A DNA stretch of 64,000 nt from an uncultured Propionibacteriaceae bacterium (GTDB lineage: Bacteria; Actinomycetota; Actinomycetes; Propionibacteriales; Propionibacteriaceae): contig CALIWR010000009.1 in NCBI GenBank assembly GCA_938046585.1, positions 60,837 to 124,836 on the forward strand, read 5' to 3'. The translations under genes were made by a program, and so were the position numbers. Of this stretch, positions 44,154 to 54,082 are shown one piece after another (position 1 is the first letter of the stretch; the number at the start of each line of letters is the position of its first letter). A model generated the notes under the pieces. It searched no databases. It was given only the letters and a program-made list of their open reading frames with translations, and was not told where the DNA came from.

Positions 44154-46270
44154 TTATTCGAACCGAGTGGTGGTGCCGACCATCCGGATCCCCGCCCTGG
44201 TGATGGCCAGGACCGCGACCAGGATCATCACCGCACACCCCGCCAGCACCGAGAGGTAGACCGGGTCGGGCCAGCCGATCTGGCGGCGTGATACCCCAGT
44301 CACGACCGCCCAGGCGCTGAAGACGCCAAGGCCGATGCTGGCCGTGACCACCGTCAGGAACGGGGCCAGGGTCTGGTAGGCGATTGTCCGGCGCAGGGTC
44401 GCGGCGGGCATCCCCGCCAGCCGCAGCAGCCCGTACACCCGCCGCCCGGCGAGTACGTCGGAGATCCCCGACACCGTCATCGACACTGCCGACACGCCGC
44501 AGGCGATCAGAACGCCGACGACCGCCATCGCGGCGAACTGGTTCTCCGGGGCGTGGGCGCTGATCTCGGACCGGTCCGTACGCATGAATGTTGTCTCGGT
44601 CGACGGGTCGGTCAGCAGGACCGTTTTGACCCGCTCCAGGGAATGTGGGTCCGCGTCGGTGGCTGCGAACAGCAGGTTCGCTGGGGTCCGGGGGCCTCGG
44701 TGGGTTGTGGATTGGCCGGCTCATTGGACAGCCAGGCGATGGAGAGGCAGACGTACTCGGTGTCGGGAAGCCGGGACACACCCATCGCTGCAGCGCCGGC
44801 ACGGGTCATCACAATCCCATTGCCCGATTGGTGGGCGGTCACCGTCGCGGTGACCCCGGGGGTATGTCCGAGTCGCTGCAGCACCGGTTCGGGGTCCTCG
44901 GTGAGGCTTGCCACCACGGTGCTTACTGGGAGGAAATCGGGCCCCTGCCGGATCTGTGGGACCCCGGCCGCGGCAGTCATCGCGACGACGAAAACAGTGA
45001 TCGCGTACAACCCGATGACCAGCCCGGCCACCGTACGAAAACAGCTGCGGGGATGGCGGATGACCCGGCTCAGGCCCATGACTGCGGCGGCGCTACGGGC
45101 CTGGCTGACACCGCAGCGGGCAGTCCACCAGGTCAGCAGCGGCCCGACCATCACGATCCCGATCATGGTGAGCAGGAAACCGCTGATCACCAAGGTGGCT
45201 GGCAGCAGAGGCCACCTTGTGATCTTGAGGTGCGGGGCCACCCCCAGCAGCGCCAGACCGATCAGCAGCGCCAGCAGCGACACCCAGCGGGGCGCGGTTT
45301 CGAGGCGTTCCCGGGAGGCGCCCAGCGGCCCGATGTCGGCGCGCCGGGTCCGCCACCAGGCCACCACCGTCGCGGCCAGCGTCGTCACCACGACGCAGCC
45401 GATCACGACCGGCGGGCCGCAGACCAGGTCGCCGGGATAGAAGGTGCTAGACCCCACCCGCAGCCGGGCAGCTAGCGGGATCGTCGCGAGGTAGAGCCCG
45501 ATTCCGAGGACCGAACCGATACCGCTGACCACCCCAGTCTCGAGGGCCGAGAGCCGAGCCACCCAAGACGGGGTCGCGCCGATCAGCCGTAGCGTCGCGA
45601 ACCGTTCGCCACGTTGGGCCGAGCCCAGGTCGGTGACGATACCGATCAGCAGCAGGACCGGGATTAACACCGCGAAGGCCCCGATCACGGCGACCACCCG
45701 GTAGGCGGTTGAGGCGTACTCGTATCCGACGAAATCGGTACGGATCTGGGCCTCGCCCTGGGTGTTCACGATGCTCGGGATCGTGGCGCCGACCACTACC
45801 ACCAGCGAATCCGGGCCTTCGACGGCACCCGGGTCGATGGTCCCGATGGGGGTGCCGTAGCGCTGGCCCAGCTCGTCGGCAGGTACCGAGGCGATCCGCT
45901 TCGCCAGCGCCGGCGAGGCGACGTACTCACCCGCGGCGGGGATCCGGGGCACGCCGGGGATGCGTACCGTGCTGCCTGGGGTGGCGGCTACTTTGAGTAC
46001 CCAGATCATCTGGCCGGCGTGGACCTCGGTAGTGGTGACGGCGCCGACATGGGCGGTGTCAAGGACCGTATTCGGAGTGAGTTTCTGCTGCCTGCCGGCC
46101 TCCAGCTGCACCCAGGTGGAGCGCAGGCTGCGGGCGCCGAAGGCCTGGTAGGCGCTGATCAGCATCAGGACCAGGGCGACGCCGAGCATCGTGCCGGCTG
46201 CGATGCCAGCCAGTCGGCGCCGGGAGGTCCGATCGCTGGTCAGGATTAGGCGTGCCAGTGCTGGGTTCAT
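44154..46270 (-). pseudogene. FtsX-like ABC permease, frameshifted near the 3' end
   Basis: The first frame (46270 down to about 44690) encodes a MacB/FtsX permease with four membrane segments and an outer domain. It then shifts and stops at 44612. The second frame continues the protein (PANLLFAATDADPHSLERV ... QFAAMAVVGVLIACGVSAV) to 44154. Adding one base to the G5 run (plus strand 44690-44694) restores about 705 residues. ATPase and PadR genes upstream are intact. Either inactivation, a switchable run, or a base error. Confidence 0.75.
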
Positions 46271-46977
46271 GACGCCTCCAGCAGCCCAGATCCGGCGCTG
46301 ATCAGGCCGTCGCGGACCAGGACCTCACGGTCGGCGTAGGCCGCGGTCCGGGGTTCATGGGTGATGATCACCACTGCCGCCCCGGCGGTCCTCGCTGCGG
46401 TGGTGAGCGCTTCCATGGTCTGTTCGGCTGCCAACGAGTCGAGTGATCCGGTCGGTTCGTCGGCGAAGAGGATCCGCGGCGAGCAGACCAGTGCCCGGGC
46501 GACGGCCACCCGTTGTGCCTGGCCGCCCGACATCTGGCCGGGCAGTTTGTCGATGTGGTCGCCCAGGCCCAGCCCGTCGAGGACTTCGCGGGCCCGTACC
46601 AGGGCCTGCCGCCGGGAGGTGCCGGACATCAACAGTGGAATGGTCACGTTGTCTACCGCCGACAGGTCTGCTAGCAGCTGTCCGAATTGGAAGACGAAGC
46701 CGAAGTCGTGCAGCCGCAGGGTGGAACGGGTGGCCTCGTCGAGCTGGGTGAGGTCCCGCCCGTCGAAGTGGACGCTGCCGGCGGCGGGTACCAGGACCCC
46801 GGCGAGGACGTGCAGCAGCGTCGACTTGCCCGAACCGGACGGCCCCATGACGGCCAGCACCTCGTCGCTTCGGATGTCGAGGTCTACTCCGCGCAGCGCG
46901 TGGGTGGTGCCGAACCAGAACTCCAGCCCTCGGGCGGACATGATGACCCGGGACGGGGCTTCAGCGATGACCGTCAT
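46267..46977 (-). CDS. ABC transporter ATPase, MacB/LolD-like
   Basis: 236 residues. Walker A GPSGSGKST, signature MSGGQAQR, Walker B ILFADEPTGSLD and H-loop ITHE, all typical of the LolD/MacB group that works with FtsX permeases. It overlaps both the PadR gene and the permease gene by 4 bases. Likely a peptide- or lipid-related efflux or envelope system under PadR control. Confidence 0.9.
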   Translation of the reverse strand: MTVIAEAPSRVIMSARGLEFWFGTTHALRGVDLDIRSDEVLAVMGPSGSGKSTLLHVLAGVLVPAAGSVHFDGRDLTQLDEATRSTLRLHDFGFVFQFGQLLADLSAVDNVTIPLLMSGTSRRQALVRAREVLDGLGLGDHIDKLPGQMSGGQAQRVAVARALVCSPRILFADEPTGSLDSLAAEQTMEALTTAARTAGAAVVIITHEPRTAAYADREVLVRDGLISAGSGLLEAS

Positions 46978-47498
46978 GCGACTACCTGCCTGCGCAGTTC
47001 GCCGAGCCGGGCCGCGGTTAGGTCGATCCAGCGCAGGTCGGCTTCGATATGGAACAGCGCGTGGTCGGCGAGCAGGATGCCCGTCAGGTCCGCGGTCTTC
47101 TTAGCGCGGGTGAGGTCCCGCATCCGGGTCAGGTGCTCGGCGCGTTGCAGGTCGAGGAGCCGCTCGGCGTCGTCACCGATCATCAGGGCGATCACCGTCT
47201 TGGCGAAGAGTTCCGCCTGGATCGAGTCGGCGGGGACCGCGGGGGTGAAGATCCACCGGGTCACCTGCTCGTGGCCGGCTGGGGTGATCGTGTACTGCTT
47301 GCGTTCCGGGCCGGCTCCGGCGCTCGAGCCGAGGGCTTCGATCAGGCCGTCACGCAGCAGCCGGGCCAGAGTCGAGTAGATCTGCCCGTACGCCAAGGGT
47401 TTGGTGGCGGCGAACCACCGGTCCCAGCTGTTCTTCAGGTCGTATCCGTACCCGGCGCCGGCGTCGAGCAGGCCGAGGAGGGTCGTTCGGGTGTCCAT
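46974..47498 (-). CDS. PadR-family transcriptional regulator
   Basis: 174 residues. An N-terminal winged helix (TTLLGLLDAGAGYGYDLKNS, then IYSTLARLLRDGLIE) and a C-terminal helical domain, as in PadR/Vir-type two-domain members. It begins the ABC operon and an inverted repeat stands directly before it, so autorepression relieved by the transporter's substrate is likely. Confidence 0.88.
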   Translation of the reverse strand: MDTRTTLLGLLDAGAGYGYDLKNSWDRWFAATKPLAYGQIYSTLARLLRDGLIEALGSSAGAGPERKQYTITPAGHEQVTRWIFTPAVPADSIQAELFAKTVIALMIGDDAERLLDLQRAEHLTRMRDLTRAKKTADLTGILLADHALFHIEADLRWIDLTAARLGELRRQVVA

Positions 47499-47506
47499 GA
47501 CGGCGA

Positions 47507-47538
47507 CTATACAACTTATGTATATACCGAGTGTATAG
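47507..47538. promoter_or_regulatory. Likely PadR operator/promoter
   Basis: CTATACA (47507-47513) and TGTATAG (47532-47538) form a perfect inverted repeat over an AT-rich centre with an additional TGTATATA (47519-47526). It begins 8 bases upstream of the PadR start and stands out from its GC-rich surroundings. Confidence 0.6.
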
Positions 47539-47576
47539 AGAGGGTCGCGAAGACGTGAACTCCGATCAGAGGGGGA

Positions 47577-48233
47577 TCAGGGCTGGGTGGGGCCGCACCA
47601 GGCGATCTGGTCCAGAATCGACAGCCGCGGCTCGAAGGCACGCCCACCCTGGTCGTACGGGGTCGGGGTGAACGAGTGGTAGCTGACCTGGATCCCGCGT
47701 TCGGCGAATAACGACTCGTCCAGGTAGTCGCGTCCCGATGGGCCAGACAGGTACCGGTCGCCGCCCAGCTCGGCGACGATCTGGGCCAACAGGTCACTAG
47801 ACGAGCCGCGCGCCGTCAGGGTCGAGGCCCGCACCAGTGCGGTGTCGCAGCCCAGGTAGTCGACGATCCGTTCCAGCAGCGAGCAGCACATATCTGCCAG
47901 CCGGGTCTGCCCAGCCTGATACGTATCCTCCAGCAGCGCGACCGCGTCACCCAGGTGGGGGGCCCTGCCGTACCGCGACCGCAGGGTCTTCAGATGCTCA
48001 GACCTCCAGGGGCGGGTCTGGTTGGTCTCGACGTCGCAGATCAGTTGGCCGGAGCGTCCCTTGGTTAGCACCGGCACCGTTAGCCACTGTCCGCCCTGGA
48101 TCTGGACCCGGTTGCCGTACGAGCCTTTGCTGAACGGGACCGTGTCCAGCAGGACGAACACATCGGCCTGCCGCATTTTGTCGAAGTAGCCGGTCCAAGG
48201 GGCGAAATTGGGCTGGTGGATAGTGACAATCAC
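47577..48233 (-). CDS. WbqC-like family protein
   Basis: 218 residues. MIVTIHQPNFAPWTGYFDKM and DTVPFSKGSYGNRVQI are signatures of WbqC-like proteins found in O-antigen and surface polysaccharide loci; biochemical role not firmly known. The GTG start overlaps the PIG-L stop, so the two are one operon. Both may handle an amino-sugar or its precursor; this is inferred. Confidence 0.85.
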   Translation of the reverse strand: MIVTIHQPNFAPWTGYFDKMRQADVFVLLDTVPFSKGSYGNRVQIQGGQWLTVPVLTKGRSGQLICDVETNQTRPWRSEHLKTLRSRYGRAPHLGDAVALLEDTYQAGQTRLADMCCSLLERIVDYLGCDTALVRASTLTARGSSSDLLAQIVAELGGDRYLSGPSGRDYLDESLFAERGIQVSYHSFTPTPYDQGGRAFEPRLSILDQIAWCGPTQP

Positions 48234-48868
48234 AGCCGAATCCGGATCATCTCGTACGCCTCAGCCCAGGGGCTTTTCACCATCAGCCCCCGGACCCGGG
48301 CAATCGACTCGATTAGCTCCCGGGTGAAATACGGCCGGCCCAGGTCTAGCTGCGAGCGGTAGTGGGTCAGTGCCCGCCATTTGGCGTCCAGGTGGCGCTG
48401 CTCGAGGGTGACGAAGGCGCTGGCGGAGAAGGTGATGTGGTTCCAGGGCAGTTCGTAGCCGAGCAGGGTGAGGTGTTTGAAGGCCCGTAGCCCCTCCGCG
48501 TAGACGGTGGCGTGGTCCTGGTGCAGGTCGGCGCCGGACGGGACCAGGATCCACTCCGGCGCGAGTTCACGGCCAAGCTGGACCAGGATCTCCAGCACCT
48601 CTTGGCGGTGGTAGCCGAGCTCCCGGACCGGGAAATCGTAGATGAAGCGGCGCTCGGCTGGTACCCCGAGCGAGTCCAGCGCCTGCTCGCATTCCTGCTT
48701 CAGCTGGCCAGGACGGGCCCCCTCGGGCAGCGACTTCTCGGCCGTCGAGAAGACCGCTACTGACAGCTCGACGCCTTCCTCCAGCCAGCGCGCCAGGGAG
48801 CCGCCGCAGCCCAATTCGGCGTCGTCGGTGTGCGGGGCGAGCACCAGGATCCGCTTCGGGTCGATCAC
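48230..48868 (-). CDS. PIG-L/LmbE-family zinc N-deacetylase
   Basis: 212 residues. The zinc/catalytic motif is PHTDDAELG (His13, Asp15, Asp16) with the second metal motif HQDH (His116, His119). Relatives deacetylate GlcNAc-linked small molecules (MshB, BshB) or sugars. Pairing with WbqC suggests surface glycan metabolism. The 5' half of this gene is duplicated at 50422-50802. Confidence 0.88.
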   Translation of the reverse strand: MIDPKRILVLAPHTDDAELGCGGSLARWLEEGVELSVAVFSTAEKSLPEGARPGQLKQECEQALDSLGVPAERRFIYDFPVRELGYHRQEVLEILVQLGRELAPEWILVPSGADLHQDHATVYAEGLRAFKHLTLLGYELPWNHITFSASAFVTLEQRHLDAKWRALTHYRSQLDLGRPYFTRELIESIARVRGLMVKSPWAEAYEMIRIRL

Positions 48869-48948
48869 GGCGGTGAGCCTACCGCCCGTGGATCGATGCT
48901 CTGGTCCGCGACAGGCCCGGGCCCCGGGGAGAAGCCCTTGACTAGTCC
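48554..48948. repeat. Direct repeat copy 1 (5' half of PIG-L gene and its upstream region)
   Basis: About 395 bases that recur at 50422-50802 with a few differences. The two copies lie in the same orientation and enclose the DUF2599-like pseudogene and the lipoprotein gene. Confidence 0.9.
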
Positions 48949-49133
48949 ATGCCCATGGTGTATACTAAAAATCTATAATAGGCTTTCTCTACAGAGAATC
49001 CTCTCATCAGGGCATTCTTCTCTACAACTAAACTCTCTGATCCTGCGCTGCTGTCGCTACGTGTGGCCTGCTCCTGACTTATATCATATGCCATTATCTG
49101 TGAGAGCCGTCGATCCTTCGGAGGTTGAATCCC

Positions 49134-50034
49134 ATGTTTATGAGAAAATTTCGGCCATCGCAATCTTGAGCGTGCTTGTTGTGGTGTGCTCGGTGATGGA
49201 TGCGGCGGTCGCCGACGATAGAGTAAGGAATGATGAGGCGGTCGCCGCGGTCATGAAAGCGGATCCCGGCTTGAGGGAAGCGGCGGTTCAGGTTTCTGAG
49301 GATCAGGTCCATGGTAATAGACCCATCGTCACCGAAGATTCGCGGGTGACATTATCCGGTCACTCCCTGGCAAGTGTTCCCGTCGGGGATGCCCATCGGG
49401 AAGGTTATTCGGTGAGTCTGCCCTTTACTGGCGTGGCATCTGACATGGAAGTCTCTTCGACGGGGGTGGTCGTGATCGACAACCACAACGGCTCGAAGAC
49501 GGTTCCGGTTCCCCGTAAGGATGGGAGCTTGCAGATCAATACCGTAATCGAATCCTCAAATGCGCCCACGGCTTACTCCTATGGTTTCGTCATCCCTGGG
49601 GCTGTTGAGGTCAGAGAGGAATCTGGTTCGATTCTCTTCTTTGACAAAGAAGGGAATATGCTCGCTGGCGTGGCTCCGGCCTGGGCTAGAGATGTCAGCT
49701 GTTCCAGGAGTTCAGTAATAGTCGAAAAGTCTATCAGAATCAGGTCGTATACTCAGCTATGCTGACACCTTGGGGATGGTCCGTCTATACGGGTTCCAGT
49801 GTCCCTGGAGGATTGCCGGCCGGATATGCCATAGTACGAAATTTCGGATGGTCTGAGTGGAAGCAGAGGCTGTTGGGTTTAAATCCAGCCGCCACAATTG
49901 AGCAGCAGTACGTCTGCCATGCTAGATTCGGGTATGCGATCTGGAAGTCGGGATTCCACTGGGATCTTGAAGCCGCCCGGCCCAGCAAACCGGACTGGAC
50001 CAGAAATCCTTTCCAGCACATGTGTAACTGGTGA
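49134..50034 (+). pseudogene. Exported DUF2599-like protein, two frameshifts
   Basis: GGAGG at 49120-49124 precedes ATG 49134. The frame starts MFMRK and breaks at an A4 run (49145-49148). One extra A would join it to a signal peptide (ISAIAILSVLVVVCSVMDAAVADD) and a strand-rich domain. A second break near 49690-49712 leads into the C-terminal module (LTPWGWSVYTGSS, CHARFGYAIWKSGFHWDLEAARP, CNW), which fits the DUF2599 family. Base composition is lower in GC than the neighbours, suggesting transfer. Function unknown. Confidence 0.6.
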
Positions 50035-50046
50035 ATAGGAGACGCA

Positions 50047-50421
50047 ATGTTTCGTAAGGGAGCTTCTCTGGCTGTGGTTCTGCTGCTCGGGCTGACGGGA
50101 TGTACGAATGAGTGGTCGCGATCGCAGATCGATCTGCATCGCTTTGTCGAGCACCATGACCCGCAGTGGACCTATCTGAATGCGCGGGACGCCGGTGAGC
50201 TGTGTGCCGAGGCGGGCTGCGTCCAGGCTGTCCGCAGCGACGTCGTCACGATCTTCAAATTTTCGAAAGGGTCCCAGGCTCGAGCTTTCGCCGCGTCGTG
50301 CGACTGTGAGGTGTTCAGCCCGCTGGTGCTGCGCTACGACGACCGGTCACTGACGCCATCGCAGCGCCGAGACATCCGCGACACGGTCGCGAACATCAAC
50401 GCCGAGGATGACCTGGGATAG
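50047..50421 (+). CDS. Small putative lipoprotein
   Basis: 124 residues; signal peptide with lipobox LTGC (Cys19). The mature part has four Cys (two around ELCAEAGC, two in SCDCEVF) that could form disulfides. It starts 12 bases after the DUF2599-like gene and was probably cotranscribed. Its stop codon directly abuts the second PIG-L repeat. No family recognised. Confidence 0.68.
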   Translation: MFRKGASLAVVLLLGLTGCTNEWSRSQIDLHRFVEHHDPQWTYLNARDAGELCAEAGCVQAVRSDVVTIFKFSKGSQARAFAASCDCEVFSPLVLRYDDRSLTPSQRRDIRDTVANINAEDDLG

Positions 50422-50802
50422 CTCCGGCGCGAGTTCACGGCCAAGCCGGACCAGGATCTCCAGGTGGTAGCCGAGCTCTCGGACTGGGAAATCGTAGATG
50501 AAGCGGCGCTCGGCTGGTACCCCGAGCGAGTCCAGCGCCTGCTCGCATTCCTGCTTCAGCTGGCCAGGACGGGCCCCCTCGGGCAGCGACTTCTCGGCCG
50601 TCGAGAAGACCGCTACTGACAGCTCGACGCCTTCCTCCAGCCAGCGCGCCAGGGAGCCGCCGCAGCCCAATTCGGCGTCGTCGGTGTGCGGGGCGAGCAC
50701 CAGGATCCGCTTCGGGTCGATCACGGCGGTGAGCCTACCGCCCGCAGATCGACGCTCTGGTCCGCGGCAGGACCAGATTCCAGGCAAACCCTTGATGAAT
50801 CC
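50422..50802 (-). pseudogene. Truncated PIG-L gene copy (direct repeat copy 2)
   Basis: It repeats the upstream region and first about 105 codons of the deacetylase, with the PHTDDAELG motif intact but the HQDH half missing. A 12-base in-frame deletion removes four residues (RQEV) after GYH. It cannot make an active enzyme. It marks the right edge of the insertion that carries the two preceding genes. Confidence 0.88.
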
Positions 50803-50868
50803 ACAACGGTGTTCCGCTGCGGACACTATCGTTGCATCAGGGTCTTTGCTCTGCCCGGCTGAAGTGCG

Positions 50869-53208
50869 TCACTGGGCGTCCTCAGCATCGGGAACAGGGT
50901 CCGTGGCGTACGAATGCCCGGTGAGCAGACCGACCAGGAAGATCACGATCGACACGGCGCCGAGCGCGAAGACCACATCGCCGGGGGTCCGTAGCCACTT
51001 CAGCAGCGGCAGCCAGCCGGAATACAGGAATTCGCTGGACCGGGCGTACCACAGCCCCTTCGTGATCGACGCCCAGGCCTGGGCTAGGCCGACCGGGAGC
51101 AGACTCATCAGCGACATCATCAGCAATCCCAGATTCAGGCCCCAGAACCCGAACCGGAGATACCGCTCGTTCCACCTGCGGTCCGGCATCAGGCTGCGCA
51201 AGCAGAACAGCATTAGTCCGATGCCGAGCATTCCGTACACCCCGAACAATGCCGTATGCCCGTGCAGCGGGGTCAGGTTCAGACCCTGGACATAGAACAG
51301 GGAGATCGGCGGGTTGATCAGGAAACCGAAGACCCCCGCCCCCAGCAGATTCCAGAACGACACCGAGACGAAGAACCCGATCGCCCACCGGTAGCCGGCC
51401 ACCCACGGCTGCAGCTTCAGCAGCCGCAGGTGCTTGAAGGCCTCGAAACCAATCAGCACGAGGGGGACGACTTCAAGCGCCGAGAAGCAGGCCGACCAGG
51501 CCATGACCGCGTCATTCGAGCCGGAGAAGTACAGGTGGTGGCCGGTGCCGATGATCCCGCCAAACAGATAGACCACAGTCGAGGAGAGCACCGCGGTCAT
51601 CGCCGAGGAGGCTTTAACTAGCCCGAGCCGGGCGAACAGGAAGGCGATCACGACGGTCGCGAAGACCTCGAAGAAACCTTCCACCCACAGGTGAACCACC
51701 CACCAGCGCCAGTACTCGATGATCGACAGATGGGTGTGGCGGCCCATGCCGAAGGCGGCGGCGAAGAAAGTCGTGATCGCCAGTGAGCTGAACAGCAGCA
51801 TGATGATCAGGCCCCGCTGGGAACCTGAGGCGAGCGGAGCCTCGGCGCTGGGTTGCACCGGCTGGCGGCTCTGCCGGGCCCGGCTGACCGCCGGCCACAT
51901 GCCTCGGGCGACCAGCACGAACCACAGCAGCAGACCGGCGAAGAGGCCGACCTGCCAGCCGCGGGCCAGGTCCAGGTACTCCATGCCGGTGGTTCCCAGC
52001 CACCAGGTGAGCTCGGTGCCGTGTCCCATCCGACCGGTGATCGAGGCCCACTGGCCAGCCATCGCCCCCAGCACCACCAGTACCAACGCCCCGAAGAGCA
52101 GATTCACCCACAACCGCTGGTGTCGGGGGTCGCGTCCACCGACCGCCGGCGCCACACACAGCCCGGTCGCCAGCCAGGCGGTCGCGATCCACAGCACGCC
52201 GAGCTCGGTGTGCCAGGTCCGGACCACCGCGTACGGGAGGATCTGGTCGATCTCGATCCCGTACAGGGCACCGCCCTCAACGCCGTAGTGGGCGCTGAGG
52301 ATGCCGCAGCCGATCTGTAGCAGGAAGAGCGCCCCCACCAGGTAGAAATACTTCACGGTCGCCCGCTGCGACGCGGTGGGGCGGTAGTCCAGCAGCGGAT
52401 CTCGCGCGGGCGGGTCCGCCACCTCGTCTTCCTGCTGGCGGGAGTGGAAGAAAATCATGGCGCCGATGCCGGCGAGCAGCAGGACAAAGCTGATCAGGCT
52501 CCACAGGATCGCCGTGGGGGTGGGGGTGTTGTCGATCAGGGGCTCGTGCGGCCAGTTCCGGGTGTACGTGGCGTCACTGCCGGGGGCGTTCGTGGACGCC
52601 GCCCAGCTCGACCACCAGAAGAAGTCGTTCACCTTCGTCATCGCCGTCGGGTCGGTGAGGCTGCCGGGCGCGATGGCGTACGGCTCGTAGCCCTGGGCGA
52701 AGATCGCCGCGTAATGTTCGCTGTTGGCCCGGTAGGCGTCGACCCGAACCTGCGTGAGGGTGACCGTGGCTGTGCCCGCCTGGTACGTGTTGGTGCGTAG
52801 CAGTTGCTTGAGCTGGGCTCTGGCCGCCGCCTGCTGGTCTGCTGGCAGGGCGTCATAGCCGCCGGCGCCCTGCTCGCGGGCGATCTGGTCCAGGATCAAG
52901 ACCGATTCGCGGTGGAGCCAGTCGGCGGTCCAGTCGGGCGCCACGTACGCGCCGTGCCCCCACACCGAGCCGATCTGCTGACCGCCGAGCGACTGCCAGA
53001 TCTGCTGGCCGGCCAGGATGTCGTCGCCAGTCATCACAACCTGCCCGGAGCTGTCGACCACACGGGCAGGGATCGGCGGTTTGGCCTGGTTGATCTGGTA
53101 CCCCATCCACAGCAGAACCCCGAAAGATCCGACGAGCACGACCGCCAGGGCGATCCACCAGCGTCGATCCCGACCGGCGAAGACTCTTGCCCCATCGACC
53201 GGACCCAT
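50869..53208 (-). CDS. norB: Quinol-dependent nitric oxide reductase (qNor)
   Basis: 779 residues: an N-terminal extension with one membrane segment and an outer domain (GGQQIGSVWGHGAYVAPDWTADWLHRE), then the 12-13 helix heme-copper-type core. Heme and FeB His residues lie in RTWHTELGVLW, HLWVEGFFEVF, GTGHHLYFSG and PLHGHTALFGVYG. It reduces NO to N2O with quinol electrons and protects against NO arising from nitrite. GGAAGGAG lies 6 bases before the ATG. No nitrite reductase to NO is seen in this window, so detoxification is the safer role. Confidence 0.95.
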   Translation of the reverse strand: MGPVDGARVFAGRDRRWWIALAVVLVGSFGVLLWMGYQINQAKPPIPARVVDSSGQVVMTGDDILAGQQIWQSLGGQQIGSVWGHGAYVAPDWTADWLHRESVLILDQIAREQGAGGYDALPADQQAAARAQLKQLLRTNTYQAGTATVTLTQVRVDAYRANSEHYAAIFAQGYEPYAIAPGSLTDPTAMTKVNDFFWWSSWAASTNAPGSDATYTRNWPHEPLIDNTPTPTAILWSLISFVLLLAGIGAMIFFHSRQQEDEVADPPARDPLLDYRPTASQRATVKYFYLVGALFLLQIGCGILSAHYGVEGGALYGIEIDQILPYAVVRTWHTELGVLWIATAWLATGLCVAPAVGGRDPRHQRLWVNLLFGALVLVVLGAMAGQWASITGRMGHGTELTWWLGTTGMEYLDLARGWQVGLFAGLLLWFVLVARGMWPAVSRARQSRQPVQPSAEAPLASGSQRGLIIMLLFSSLAITTFFAAAFGMGRHTHLSIIEYWRWWVVHLWVEGFFEVFATVVIAFLFARLGLVKASSAMTAVLSSTVVYLFGGIIGTGHHLYFSGSNDAVMAWSACFSALEVVPLVLIGFEAFKHLRLLKLQPWVAGYRWAIGFFVSVSFWNLLGAGVFGFLINPPISLFYVQGLNLTPLHGHTALFGVYGMLGIGLMLFCLRSLMPDRRWNERYLRFGFWGLNLGLLMMSLMSLLPVGLAQAWASITKGLWYARSSEFLYSGWLPLLKWLRTPGDVVFALGAVSIVIFLVGLLTGHSYATDPVPDAEDAQ

Positions 53209-53241
53209 CAGAACTCCTTCCGAGACAGGAAAAGCAACAGC

Positions 53242-53253
53242 GATACCTGTATC
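53242..53253. promoter_or_regulatory. Candidate operator upstream of qNor
   Basis: GATAC-N2-GTATC is a 12-base inverted repeat 34 bases before the qNor ATG, the expected place for an NO-responsive repressor or activator. The protein that binds it is unknown. Confidence 0.4.
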
Positions 53254-54082
53254 ACAGCTGGCGCTGGTTGTCCTGCCCTGGGAGCATCTGGGGTCGCGGC
53301 TCGCGGTGCGGACCGGCGACCGGTCGCCGGGGTCGGGGTTCAGGACCAGCGGTTGCGCGCCAGCTGGTTTGCGTGCCGGTCTGCTGCTCGGGGGCCGGCC
53401 GAGTTGGAGCCCGGCACCCGGCTGGGTAGCTGGTGGCGCAGACTGGCCGACTGCTGCCGGGCCCAGTCCGCGGGCGCATGGAGCAGATCCGGCGGGGGCG
53501 TCATCCGCAGCCGGTTCACCCGCTCAGACATGACAGGCCGATCGGTCGCGCCGGCCCCGTGTGGTGAGCCTTGGGTGGTGCAGGGGCCGCATCGCGATGA
53601 GCACGGGGGATCCTCCGGGTCGGGCTTCCCCGGCAGAGCCGGGCTTGGGGGACGGCGCCACGAAGGTTGCTCTCCTACCTTTTGACGGGGAGCGGCCGAC
53701 CTGCACCGGGGTATCGTCTAGCAGCCTTGACTCATGGTCAATGCCTTGGATGAGAGTTCTCTCATCCCTGTTCTTCGCCTGGGTGCCAAGGAACTTCGGA
53801 TTCTCGGGGGAGGGATGGCAGCGGCCGTCCGGATCCCCATAGTTGGATCTGTCAGGCCCTCGACGGGGCGGGAGAGTCGAGTATGGCGAGAACGACCCAA
53901 CTACTGTCATGGTCATGATGGTCGACGAAGAGGGGCACCCGGGGAGCTCGCGAGGCGGCTACCAGGACCGTACCGGCGCCGGTTTCTCGCCCCCGTTCAC
54001 TGCGACAGACGTACCAGCCAGCGACCAGAAACCCAGCCGACCACTAGGCTGCCGGTGAGCACCGAGGGTGAGGGAGCAGACC
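53254..54082. other. Long non-coding region with two palindromes
   Basis: About 830 bases between divergent qNor and rmlCD without a convincing gene. It contains TTGAC-N5-GTCAA at 53727-53741 and a second perfect palindrome at 53748-53767. GGGAG at 54072-54076 is the rmlCD ribosome site. Confidence 0.5.
53727..53767. promoter_or_regulatory. Two adjacent palindromes, candidate operators
   Basis: TTGAC-N5-GTCAA (53727-53741) is followed after 6 bases by GGATGAGAG-TT-CTCTCATCC (53748-53767), a perfect 9-bp inverted repeat with a 2-base centre. The tight centre excludes a usual terminator loop, so protein binding is more likely. The nearest downstream gene is rmlCD, about 315 bases away. Confidence 0.5.

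Noticed and set aside
50869..53208. Cytochrome c-dependent NO reductase
   Set aside because: The N-terminal extension and single-gene form, without norC, fit the quinol-dependent type.
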